From Yamagishiella unicocca (lineage: Eukaryota > Chlorophyta > Chlorophyceae > Chlamydomonadales > Volvocaceae), in contig BDSL01000019.1 in the NCBI GenBank assembly GCA_003116995.1, forward strand, positions 372,001 to 436,000: a DNA stretch of 64,000 bases, given 5' to 3'. Positions 10,042 through 20,880 of the stretch are shown here, in pieces; the first letter of the stretch is position 1, and each line of letters opens with the position of its first letter. The notes beneath the pieces were generated by a model. That model searched no databases, was not told the DNA's origin, and saw only the letters and a program-made list of their open reading frames with translations. The translations under genes were made by a program, and so were the position numbers.

Positions 10042-13000
10042 CTAGTTGCTCCCGCCCTTCTTTGGGGGGGCGTGGTAGCCGGCGTGTGTGGCCGCGTACT
10101 TGTCCAGCAGGTGCTGCCCGGCGGTGGTGGGCGGGTAGCGGGGGGGGTCGTCGGGGCCGCAGCACTCGGGCAGCACCCGCACCTCGGCGTCGAAGTTGGG
10201 TTCGAAGAAGAAGGCGACAGAGTAGCGCTCCCGGCCGCTGGTGTTGATGACGCGGTGCAGGGTGGAGCGGTAGCGGCCGTTGGTCCACCTGAGGGGTGTG
10301 GTGCGGTGTGCTAAGGGCTAAGGACTATAAGCTAAGGTGAGGAGGCGACCGGGGAGAGGAGGGGAGCGACCCGGAGGGTTGCAAGGAAAACCCCTGTACG
10401 AACAAAAAATCGTTTGGGAATGCGTTTGGAGATGCATGCTGGAGGACTCGGTTGAGGAAACTGAACGTATCCGGCGGTATCCGGAGAGGGGGCGTCCACA
10501 GCAGCCGTCTACACCCCGATCCGCCGCCCCACGCCGCCCCGTCCCTGCGCTACCTCTCGAGCATGTCCCCCAGGTTGATGATGAAGGTGCCTGGGACGGG
10601 CGCCACGTCAGACCAGTGGCCGCCGCCGCTGCCGCCCGGCCCCTCGCCGCCTGCAGCAGCCCCCTCCACTGCTCCCTCGGCCGGCGTCCATATCTGCTCC
10701 ACGACGGGAGGGCCACACAGGGAAGCCAGGGGCCGGGACACGGAGCGGTAAGACACAACAGCAAGCACTCGACATGCCGTTAAGGGATTGTTGGTTGCAG
10801 CGTCCTTCGTACGTGTCGCAGCGCGCGGGGGCAAAGGGGAGCTGCGGGTGCACCAGCACGGAGGAGGCCGCACCAGCAGGGGGGCCGCGGGGTCGTACCT
10901 GGAGGCCGGGCACGTCGTCGGTGGCGAGGATGGTGAGCATGCCGTAGTCCGAGTGCGCACCTGCAGGACAGCAGCAGCGTGGGGGCCAGCAGCAGCAGCA
11001 GTAGGTGCCCGACAAGGGGTGAGGGGAGCCTCAGCAGCGGGGACGGCCACTGGCTCCTCCTTCTGCTGCTGCTGCCTCCTCAGCTGCTCAGCACCCTTCT
11101 GGCCCCCGAGTGCAGTCGGCCCCGCCTAGCAGCAGGTTGCGGGGCTGCTGCGATACAGGCCACCCGGGGGCCCAGGGGGGGCGCTGCGCAGCTCCCTGTT
11201 TGGCCCCCAAAACACGTCCCCTCTGACCGGCGTGCCCTCCACTGGCCCCCCCCCCGCGCGCCGCACCCCGCATCACCGCCTACCTGCGCCGAAGACGCCC
11301 GCCCCGGGGTCCGATACCTCCGCCGTGTAGTGCAGCGGCCGCAGCGCCACCATGGGCTTGTCGAACAGGGGCGCGAAGAAGTCCCCTGGCAGGCCCAGGG
11401 ACACAGCCAGCAGCCGCAGCAGCCTGGGGGGGACCGACCAGTCGCGCGGCGTCAGAGGGCGCATCGCAGGGAGGAGGAGTCGGGTGGGAGGAGAAGTCGG
11501 GTGGGAGGAGAAGTATGCATGTCGGGGTGGCCTCACTAGGGTGCGAGCCAGCCTGAACCGCAGTTGGGCGGCGGCCAGGTCGACATGCCAACAGAGGAAG
11601 CTTCACGTGGTGTGCTGCGCCGCACAACACCAGACGGCTCAGCTGGTGGCATGAGGGAGTTCATAGCGCACCAGACACGTACCCAGGCCCTCACCTCATT
11701 CCCAGCCCGTACAGCGCCTCATAGTACTGCCACGTCACCTGCGGTGGCAGTCGCGAAACCGGCGTCACACAGCGGGTGTCACAGAGTAGCAGGTGTCAGG
11801 AGAGGCGGCGTTACGGCGGGGCCAGCCATCCGGACCGAGGCCGCACCTCCCGGTAGAGCGGCAGCTGCGCGGCATCCGGCCACTGGTTGGGGCCGTGAAG
11901 CGGTTTGGCGGCCTGCAGGGTAGGGGCCAACGAGCTCGGTCATGGCGGGCTGCGGACATCGCCAGTGAGGGGCCCCGCCCGGCGGGCCCCGTGAAGGTTG
12001 TAGATTACCGGTGTGGCGAGAAACCCGTGTCCACCACTACCGGGGCGGGAGGGGCACCGCACACAGCACGTCCGTCCATGTCTTTCCAACCCCGATGCCA
12101 CTATGGGCATGAGGTGACTCGATGGGCAGTTCCGCCCCATCAGGCGAATACCCACCGATCCACGCAGGCAGCCCACCCACCCACCCTAGCGTGCGTCCCT
12201 CCCCGCACCGCTTGTTGGCTTCAGACGCGCAGGCCCCCACCCGGGTTTCCTCGCAACCCACACGGGGTACCAGCGTCCCTCCCCCCAGACTCACCTCTGG
12301 GCTGTCAGCTGAGACCTCCCGACCGAAATAAAATCCTTCCTGGCGGTATGTGAGCGTATCGGGCAGGGAGGAGGTTGTTGACCGGGGTGCGGCTCGACCC
12401 GGAATCAACAACCATGTGCCCCCCTACACTCGCCTCTACCCCACCTTGATTGCACCACGTCCCCCTCAAACCCATTTCCCCTCCCAACGTCCCCGCCACC
12501 CCCATTCGTCCTTGCTTGCTCCCCACCTCCCTTCCCTCTTCGTTATGTTCCTCCTGCTGCTGCTGCTGCTGCTGCTGCTGTTCCTCGTCCTCATCCCTGT
12601 GTCCCTGCTAGTCCGCTCGAATAGGACAGTCAAGTACCCGGGTGTGGCCCCGGCCTGGCCCACCCCGGGCACCCACCTTCGTGTCGCCGTGCTTCTGCCG
12701 GGCTGGGTCCAGCGTCTCCTCCTGTGAAAAGGAGGGGGGCGATGTTGTTGCTAGTGGTTAACTCATGGCGGATTGGGTGGAACATGTCCGGTGCACCCGC
12801 CGTCAGAAGGAGGCCCTTCCTGGAGCGCCGCCCGCCCACCCGGAATGGCGTGTACCCCCGGTTGTTCTCGTTCTGCAGCAGCCTCATCTTGTCCTCCAGC
12901 GGCAGTGCGAACAGCGCCCGCTGCTGCTCGAAGGTGGCGTCCACAAGCTGCTGGGAAACGCCGTGGTGGCTCACTGCGCGGCAGGGGCAGGGGCAGGGGG

Positions 13001-13657
13001 AGCGGAAGGAGCCGTGTACCGACACAGGGGAAAGGGAAAGAACACGGCGGTAGCAGGGCGAGGCGGGGACGGGGTGGTGGTGCTCTGGAGGGGAGACACG
13101 GTCGCATGGCCGCTGCCTCGCCCGCATTTGGCGCAGAGGTAGGGAAGGGAGAGACAGCGACGGCAGGAGCAACGGCCGGTGGTCGAGAGGCGGCAACGGA
13201 GCGCCAGAGGGCCCAACAATAGGGCCCAACAAGGCGCCTCCGGGAGTTAGGCGGGGCATTGCCACATCCCGCCACCTCCTGCCGCCGCCGAGGCGATATC
13301 CGACAGGCACTGCAGAGACCCGCGACCCAGCAGTCAAGGAACCGGTGAAGCCTCTTCAATTTACTTGCTGCCCACCCGAAGCGGACAAAACAAAGAGCGT
13401 GGAGCGGGGTTTGAGAGTTGTGCGACAGCAAACTCGCGACTTTCGGGTTACCACAGGGTTTCCCCAACCCCACCAGCACCCAACCCTACCAGCACCCAAT
13501 CCCATCAGCACCCAATCCCACCAGCACACAACCCCACCAGCACCCATGCAAAATTACCATAGAAGAAGCCGGAGCTTGTGCATGCCGCGCGCACATGGGC
13601 TGCAGCGTCCTCTTCTGGCAAGCTCATGTCGATCACCGGCACGGCCTGACCGAGCAT
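10042..13657 (-). CDS. 2-oxoglutarate/Fe(II)-dependent dioxygenase (isopenicillin-N-synthase-like)
   Basis: Ten exons on the minus strand: 13657-13558, 12973-12840, 12721-12677, 12339-12295, 11912-11847, 11738-11695, 11423-11284, 10960-10899, 10693-10554 and 10288-10042. All phases fit and give 340 residues. The N-terminus has [17 protein letters not shown] and SSGFFYVSHHGVS, the usual start of the DIOX_N region. Then come [13 protein letters not shown] and QEGFYFGRE. The iron ligands are His194 and Asp196 in [12 protein letters not shown] and His270 in RYRSTLHRV. Arg280 and Ser282 in ERYSVAFFF fit the 2-oxoglutarate-binding Rx[18 protein letters not shown] is a family signature. The protein is a soluble oxidoreductase that would couple 2-oxoglutarate decarboxylation to hydroxylation or a similar oxidation; the substrate is unknown. 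The start is the first in-frame ATG after a stop. Introns carry a CAG-type microsatellite and a 16-bp tandem repeat. Confidence 0.9.
12554..12580. repeat. CTG trinucleotide repeat, 9 copies, intronic
   Basis: Nine perfect CTG units (CAG on the transcribed sense strand) in intron 3 of the dioxygenase gene. Likely length-polymorphic. Confidence 0.9.
13466..13545. repeat. 16-bp tandem repeat, 5 copies, intronic
   Basis: Five copies of a 16-base unit resembling AACCCCACCAGCACCC with a few substitutions, in intron 1 of the dioxygenase gene, 13 bases after the first exon's donor on the minus strand. Confidence 0.85.
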
Positions 13658-14172
13658 GCATAACCCATTAAGATGTTAAGGATTACATAATGGGGCTTAG
13701 ATATGTAGGCAGACATATAGGCACGCAAGGGCAGTCCTCACCCTTGCTGCATTGACACGAGATGCGTCCATCGTGTATCCTTTTGACAATTCAAAAAAAA
13801 CACTTATGCTCTAACTTGTGAAATCTAACAGGTCGGGTTGAAACATGCGGAAATGTGCAACGTCATGGTTCCCGGGTTATGCGCATTTGGTACGACATCA
13901 GAAACTGGGTCATCGTTGCCCAGCTTCATTATAATACCTCAGGTCACACGCGTAAGGCTTCTAAGGCCAACTGCACGCCATTGCAACGCCGATATATAAG
14001 CGCAGTCCTTGTGGCCATTGCGCTGGGTGTTCACAGTCTTACGTTGTCAGAGGCCTCTGCACGAGTACATTACCACCGTAACAACTTTGGAACCTTTCCT
14101 ACACTTCTGTTGACGCCCTACACTTCTGTTGACGCGTCTCGTTTTCGTTCCTGGAGCTGCCTCTGTGTGAGA
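13658..14172. other. Head-to-head promoter region, dioxygenase and serine acetyltransferase A
   Basis: About 515 bases separate the two start codons. The segment is AT-richer than the genes, contains a TATA-like element at 13993-14000 facing the acetyltransferase gene, and a 19-bp direct duplication at 14099-14117/14118-14136 that would lie in its 5' untranslated region. No coding exon seen. Confidence 0.5.
13993..14000 (+). promoter_or_regulatory. TATA-like element of serine acetyltransferase copy A
   Basis: TATATAAG lies 173 bases upstream of the proposed ATG at 14173, and is followed by a GC-rich stretch. No transcription start is known, so the role is inferred from position. Confidence 0.4.
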
Positions 14173-16132
14173 ATGCATCGAGCAGCAGTCGGCGATGCTG
14201 CGGCGCCCAGCACCTCCCGACCCCAAACAATGCTGTATCAACCTGGTCGGCTTGTTCATCATGCAGGTGAGGTTCATCGCCTGGGCGTGTTTATTACGGC
14301 TGGTGCTGTGTGTGGTGGCCTTGTTCGTCTGAGTGTCGCGTAGTGCCTCCTCACTCCGGTCGGTCGCAGCCGCAAATCCAAGTGCATTTTGTAAATCTAT
14401 AGTACTATTATGAGGTGCATAATTCCGCGCGCTACTTGAATAAATTTTACTTTTTGCCTTGGCGTGGCCTGTCCCGTGCAGGCGAGCGCACAGTTGCGGG
14501 CTACACAATCGTGCGTGGCCGGCGTGGCAGCAGTTCGTGCATAAGGACGATGGCACGGGACAGGCTTAGTGCACAAGAGCGCATGGAGTTGGAGGCTGTG
14601 AGAGCGCGGCTTAATCAGCAGCTTAAGATGGCTACTGTGCCAGTGTTTAACGATGAAAGGTCTTCTGTGTCCAAGGCCAACGGTGAGGTTGCGCCTGTGT
14701 CGGTTCTCCACTACTGGTCTGGGGTGGGCACGCTCGACGCCGTGGGGCTGGTGTCAAGGACTGAGGGCTCTACCATGATATGTTGCTAACCTCCCCGCAG
14801 TACTGGGACCATGCCTCCCCACGTACTAACGCCATCATCATCCCTGGCCAAAATCCACAGACTGCCCATGCGAAGACGAGTACCATCCCTCCCAGGGGTG
14901 GCGGCCCCAGCCGCACCACCTGACGAAGGACCAGCTCTGGGCACGCGTGCGCGAAGAGGCGCAACTGGACGCGGTACGTATCCCGGCGTGCCAGGAATGA
15001 CGAGGGAGGGACATGGATTGAGGCTACTGCTGTGCAGCAACCAGGAACGTAGTCCTGCAAGTGTGTTGCGCGCGGCACTGCATGTGCATCCTACTGGTAC
15101 GGGTGTGGGCTGCTGCGTTTTGTCCCCAAGGACCGGCCCTCGTTCGTGCTGTTGGTCCGGCCCACATATTGACAAGCGCGATGTGCTGATTCCGTCCCGC
15201 TATCGTCCTCCGCGTCTGTGCCCCAGGCCTCGGAGCCAGCCCTTGCCAGCAACCTCTACAGCACCATCCTGGCGCACCCCACCATCGAAAAGACCATGTC
15301 TTTCCTGCTGGCGAACAAGCTGGCGAATCCCACCATGCTTGGCATGCAGCTGATGCGGCTGATCCAGGACGCGTACGAGGAGGATTCAGAGCTCATGGAG
15401 GCTGGCCTCGCGGACTTGCAGGCCGTGTATGACCGCGACCCCGCCTGTGACAAGTATTCTCAGGCCATCTTGTACTTCAAGGGCTTCCAGGCGGTGCAGT
15501 GCCAGCGGGTGGCGCACTTGCTGTGGCGCAAAGGGCGCAAGGTGAGCGGAAGCGCAGCGGATCGGCAGCTAGCGACTGACGCGGCAAGTGATCTAAGCAA
15601 GCCGTGCCTGGCATTTGGACATGCACTGTCAGCGTGTGCTGCCGTTCCACCAATTTTCTCATGCACCCCATCCTCACCCCGCCTCATCCCTGCCTCACTG
15701 CAGTCGCTGGCCCTGGCGATCCAGAGCCGCATGTCGGAGGCGTTTCACGTGGACATCCACCCGGCAGCCCAGCTGGGACGTGGCATTTTGATTGACCACG
15801 CCACAGGAGTGGTGATTGGGGAGACCGCGGTGGTGGGCGACAACGTGTCCATGCTGCACCACGTGACGCTGGGTGGCAGCGGCACGGGGCGTGGAGTGCG
15901 GCACCCCACCATCGGCCACGGCGTGCTCCTGGGCGCTGGTGTCACCGTGCTGGGGCCTATCACGGTGGGGGCTGGCAGCAAGCTGGGGGCCGGCAGTGTT
16001 GTCGTGAGCGACATTCCCTGCCACTCGGTGGCGGTGGGCGTGCCAGCTCGCATCATCAAGCGTGACATCATCAAGGAGCCCGTTAAGGACATGGACCAGT
16101 GCGTCGACTTTGTGCTGAACTACGAAATCTGA
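14173..16132 (+). CDS. Serine O-acetyltransferase, copy A
   Basis: Acetylates L-serine with acetyl-CoA to O-acetylserine, the first committed step of cysteine synthesis; it normally works in the cysteine synthase complex with O-acetylserine (thiol) lyase. Exons 14173-14266, 14482-14682, 14861-14973, 15227-15541 and 15704-16132 join in phase to 383 residues. The all-helical SATase N-domain includes TIEKTMSFLLANKLANPTML. It is followed by VDIHPAAQLGRGILIDHATG, where Asp258 and His273 correspond to the catalytic Asp/His pair of CysE, and by hexapeptide-repeat turns such as MLHHVTLGGSGTG and GVPARIIKRD. The first exon is proposed on phase: it adds a Ser/Arg/Ala-rich leader that could be an organelle transit peptide. 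Without it translation would start at ATG 14550. The family is certain; the first exon is tentative. A close inverted copy lies at 18998-20880. Confidence 0.93.
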
Positions 16133-18997
16133 GAGAGGGGACGTCATGGCACAACCTCTTGCCATGCTTCCTGCGTTTAGCCATCTGGGTCGTGCGTCGT
16201 CAGATGTACCCAGATGTGCAGGCAGCTCGGGGGTTCTCTCGGACGAACCCTGGACATTATTTTCTGGCTTCTTCTTCTTCTTGAACATCAGAGGGCTCTG
16301 CGCTTGCGCGCGCTCATTGAACCGTTGCCGCGCAGCGACCGCTCAGTTTGGAACAGTGCATGTTGGGGGAGAGAACCCACGCAGGCCATCGATGGGTGGC
16401 CAGCATTGGGGCATCCGGAGTCCGGAGTCGGAGTAGTTGGCCCCTGGCTCTCGGCGCCTCCAGGCGATCTGTCGGACCGTTGCCCCTCGCAATCGGCCGC
16501 CCAGCTGTTTATCAAAGCCTATTGCAGTGTTGATGGCAGTTTGTTAGACGGAAGGCATCACGGGCAATGTGTACGGCACGTGAGGCGTCATAATCAATTC
16601 ATAGTGCACCGGAAGTAGGGCGCTAGAAGATGGGCTACCGGTACGGCAACCCAGGGACTGGTCAGGTGCCGAGCGATACGTACGCTCAGTACCCGGCCGC
16701 ATAGCAAGACCTTGCGGTATGTAGCCCAGGGTCCGGTCTAAGTCAATCCGGTAATGCGCCATCGAACTGGTTTGTGTGCAGATGGATGGTGCTCCGAGTT
16801 AGTCCCGAGTCAGTAAATAACAAACGAGTGACTGGAAGAATCCGCAAGCCGGACTACTGGGGACGCGGCCTCGCTTGCAGCTGAGATACTGTGATCGATG
16901 GCGCTGTGATGTCCGCTGCGCGATGTCTGGCGGTGACGTCATTGCAATTTGATGCGGAACCATGTGTTTCCGGGTGCCATCAGGCACGTAGGGCTTCACA
17001 ACGCCTAGGCCAGAAGCAGGTTCCCTAGTACTGGTGAATGCGCGTGCAGTGGGAGGCTATGGGCCAAGACGTGTTCTCCCAGCGGCTGCGCGTGGAGAGC
17101 GGCCGTGATCTCGATGAAGGGCTGCTGTTGCTCTCTGCTTGTACGAGTGTTCCTGCCATGTGGCCCCGTGTATTAGTGTGCCTTGTCCAAAGTAGTAGGT
17201 TGAGCTGGGGGACATCAGGCCCGCTGCTGTGGACTGCTGATGACGTAGACGACGAGAAGCTGTATGCCCACGGGTGGCGCTCCAAGCTTTTGACGGCTGC
17301 GTGGGTGGAGAAATTGTCTCTTTCGTAACAAATGTGCGCTGGGCTGAGCGAGCCGGAGAGCAAGCAGGGTCTCGGGCTGTCGGCACCGCAAATTTCGTGT
17401 GTGCTCGGATGCCGGTGGTAATGGGCGTTTAGATGACCGGGCGGCACTTGTACCAAAAACATGCATGTACCACCACCCTCTGTGTTTGAAAAGATTAGCA
17501 TGGTGCCGTCTTACGTTGATTACCTCGTTCTACCTGCGGGTGTGCATGTGGTTATTGAAAGGGGTTGGTGAGATCGTTACGGTGTGGACTGGTGCGCTAC
17601 CAGATCAAATCGCAAGGGGTGTACATCCATGACACCTCGGAACCTGGCGTTGGCGTGTACAGCGTGCGATGGGCAGCTGCGTGGGCCGTTGCATACATGT
17701 AATGTTTCGATTCCTCTGGCACACAGTTATATATGCCGTCCGAGTGCGAGATTGGCTCCCGAGGAGTTCCTCGACAACGCGTCGCGTGCGACCCAGCCTA
17801 TCTCACTCCTTGGGAAGGCCCTGGCTCGAAAACCGCTATCCTCCGGTACATGGTCGGATGCAGCCCGGCATCTGGTTACATTTTGAGCTGACGCAGAACT
17901 CTTGAAATCTGGTTAAAGGGGCATTGTCGATAACGATGCGAGGAGCGAGGCCAGCAACAACCTTCAGTATGGATAGGAATGACATTCGCATTATGTTACA
18001 ACTCGTGCACACAAGAGGGAATCAATTTCATGAGGGGGAATTAAAGAAGAAATCAGCACTGGCATGATGAAAGTCGGTTGAAGCCGTATCCTAATGTGCA
18101 ACAGGTGTGCAGACCCAAACCTCTCAGATGCTGGCTGAAACGCACTGGGTCCCCGAACAACTGCTTGCAGACCATCCCAGGCCTCGCTTCCATGCCTTTC
18201 TACCTCACACCAGCCAGCAACCACTATTCTCGCTCCGGCAGTGGAAATCTCCCATTTCAGTCGCCTAGCTCGGTCGACAAAGCTACACACAACACAATGT
18301 CCACAGCGTTCGCGCATGCGCTCCAAACAAAGTTCCCTAAAACTGTACCTACGCCCTCATCGGCATGAGTTTTGTACTACTTTAGTAACAATCGTCTAAT
18401 ACGGTTAAGCTAATGCAGGCCCAGCGGCACGCAGCAGGACAATCATCTGCCTGCCTGCCTGCCACAACCTCGCCAGCAGCAGCGCGACACAACCATGTGT
18501 CCATCGCCACCACCATCTGCTACCACCGCCATGCGGTGTCCTCCGTGGAGTTGGTGCCGCCCCTTGGCTATGTCCGTAACCATGCCAGCTGCCGCAGCGC
18601 ACGCAACAACGTGCAGTATCTCTTCGCCCGTTGGCTTTATCCCTTCCTGACTTATTGCCCATTCGTTCTCGTGAGCAGATGCCGCCGCAATTATCTACTC
18701 AATTCGGTAAATACAAGTACATCCTGATCGTTTGCACAGCTGGCTTTTAGCAGCATGTTCGCTTGCATGTCGTGACAGAAACCAGCTCAAAAGAAACTAA
18801 CGAAAATCACGCCCTATCGAGTCCCGAATCGCCGGTGCACAGTCTCTGCCACAACTCGACAAGGCAGATCCCTGTAAGGAACGCCCGTCTTTGCCCTAAC
18901 GGTTCTGGAGGTCGAGACCCCAAAGCCGCTATCCTCTCGTGTGCGGTCGGCGCAGAAGGCCGCATCATGAATCAGTTGCGAGCTGGCAAGCCGGAAA
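16133..18997. other. Spacer between the two convergent serine acetyltransferase genes
   Basis: About 2.9 kb, AT-richer than the coding parts, expected to hold long 3' untranslated regions of both copies. TGTAA motifs fit copy B at 18000-17996 and 17880-17876, and copy A at 17698-17702. Several open frames of 60-150 codons occur on both strands, but none shows a family motif or a consistent exon structure. I see no duplicated sequence shared by the two halves beyond the genes themselves. Confidence 0.45.
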
Positions 18998-20880
18998 TCA
19001 GATTTCATAGTCGAGCACGAAATCGACGCACTGGTCCATGTCCTTGATCGCCTCCTTCAGGAGATCGCGCTTGATGATGCGAGCTGGCACGCCCACCGCC
19101 ACCGAGTGGCAGGGAATGTCGCTCACCACAACACTGCCGGCCCCCAGCTTGCTGCCAGCCCCTACCGTGATAGGCCCTAGCACGGTGACACCAGCGCCCA
19201 GGAGCACACCGTGGCCGATGGTGGGGTGCCGCACTCCACGCCCCGTGCCGCTGCCACCCAGCGTCACGTGGTGCAGCATGGACACGTTGTCGCCCACCAC
19301 CGCGGTCTCCCCAATCACCACTCCTGTGGCGTGGTCGATCATGATGCCGCGTCCCAGCTGGGCTGCCGGGTGGATGTCCACGTGAAACGCCTCCGACATG
19401 CGGCTCTGGATCGCCAGGGCCAGCGCCTGCGCGTCAAGGCAGTGAGGCGGGGTCAGGGACACGGTAGCCCAGGTTCACAACTCATCATGGCCTTCAGACG
19501 CCATTTGTCTTCCGTGAAAGTGTAGCATTGCAGTGCACACGCACAGCCAGCGCACATCTGGCTGTTGCCAATGCGGCGGCAGCGGGTGGCAGCTGTAGGG
19601 TGGCAGCCACCTGCCGCCCAATCCATGGGTATCAACTGCTAAGCGCCGTTGTACCGTTGCACCGTTGTACCGTTGTGCCGACAGCCGCATTCGCACTTCT
19701 GCGCATCTCGCACCTTGCGTCCCTGGCGCCACAGCCAGTGCGCCACCCGCTGGCACTGCACCGCCTGGAAGCCCTTGAAGTACAAGATGGCCTGAGAATA
19801 CTTGTCACAGGCGGGGTCGCGGTCATACACGGCCTGCAGGTCCGCGAGACACGCCTCCATGAGCTCTGGGTCGTCTTCGTATGCGTCCTGGATTAGCCGC
19901 ATCAGCTGCATGCCAAGCATGGTGGGATTCGCCAGCTTGTTTGCCAGCAGGAAAGACATGGTCTTTTCGATGGTGGGGTGCGCCAGGATGGTGCTGTATA
20001 GGTTGCTGGCAAGGGCTGGCTCCGAGACCTGGGGCACAGTGCGTTGAATGTGACGCAGGGGCGAGCGTGGATCAGTGATAACGCGAGCCTGAGGATGGTC
20101 AAGTCTGCAAGTGACGACGCTTCAGGGCTGCAGGCGATCGGATGAGCAACAGACTTTGGTGACGCAGACCAGGCGCTCGTTCGAAGTCCACGAAGGCTAA
20201 CTTTGTCTCAGTCCATCTCAGCGGTGCTATGGGATTAGATTGCAAGGAATTAGGCACCTAAAATCAGGAATCCGGATAACAATTCAAGCTGCAAACTGTT
20301 GCGTCAACCGCGAATCGAGCTGCAAACGGATGACGCGATTAGGGCTTTCTTCCTTCTACGGATCCGCGTGCGCATGCGCCTACCGCGTCTTGTTGCGCCT
20401 CCTCACGTGCTCGGATCCATAGCTCATCCTTCGTCAAGTGGTGCGGCTGCGGCCGCCACCCCTGGGAGGGATGGTACTCTACATCGCATTGGCAGTCTGC
20501 AGGCAGGAGTTTTGGAGAAATCAAGGGATGATAGGGTCAGCAGCAATTAATACATCAGCAAAATGGGCAGGAAGTTGCACGCCAATGTACCGGGAATTTT
20601 TCCTGTCAAAGTTCGCATGCGTACGTTTTGCCTTAACTCGGGGTTGAAGGATGCAAGCAATCAAGCATCTTACCGTTGGCCTTTGTCAACGTTGGTATCG
20701 CGTCGCCGGATGCTGACGTAGCGAACACGAGCTTTAGTTGTTGGTTGAGGCGCGCGCGCACGGCTTCGAGTTCCTCCTGCGATTGGCCACTCAGTCTGTC
20801 CCGAGCCATCGTCCGCGCTACACAGCTGTTTGGCATGCGGTTACGAAGCAGCGTGCGTCCAGTAGCGGCCGCCTGTCGTC
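18998..20880 (-). CDS. Serine O-acetyltransferase, copy B (first exon not placed)
   Basis: Same reaction and family as copy A. Minus-strand exons 20880-20674, 20496-20384, 20028-19714 and 19426-18998 have the same phases as copy A, and the last three have the same lengths (113, 315 and 429 bases), so the two genes arose by DNA duplication. The catalytic VDIHPAAQLGRGIMIDHATG is intact, and the stop is TGA 19000-18998. Protein differences are few in the last two exons (for example ILID/IMID, EEDSELMEAG/EDDPELMEAC, NYEI/DYEI) but many in the N-terminal exon. Introns share no obvious sequence. The proposed exon at 20880 starts with an incomplete codon, so a first coding exon must lie upstream; a ten-base exon at 21125-21116 (ATG to a GTATGT donor) fits the phase but is weak. 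An internal ATG about 40 codons into this exon could also serve. Intron 4 contains four copies of an 8-bp unit (CCGTTGTA type) near 19650. Confidence 0.9.

Noticed and set aside
15695..16288. Large antisense open frames opposite the last exons of both serine acetyltransferases
   Set aside because: They appear in both copies because the exons are duplicated, and mirror the sense codons; no independent support.
16133..18997. Possible extra genes in the spacer between the acetyltransferases
   Set aside because: Open frames are short, on both strands, without splice continuity or recognisable motifs; more consistent with long 3' untranslated regions.
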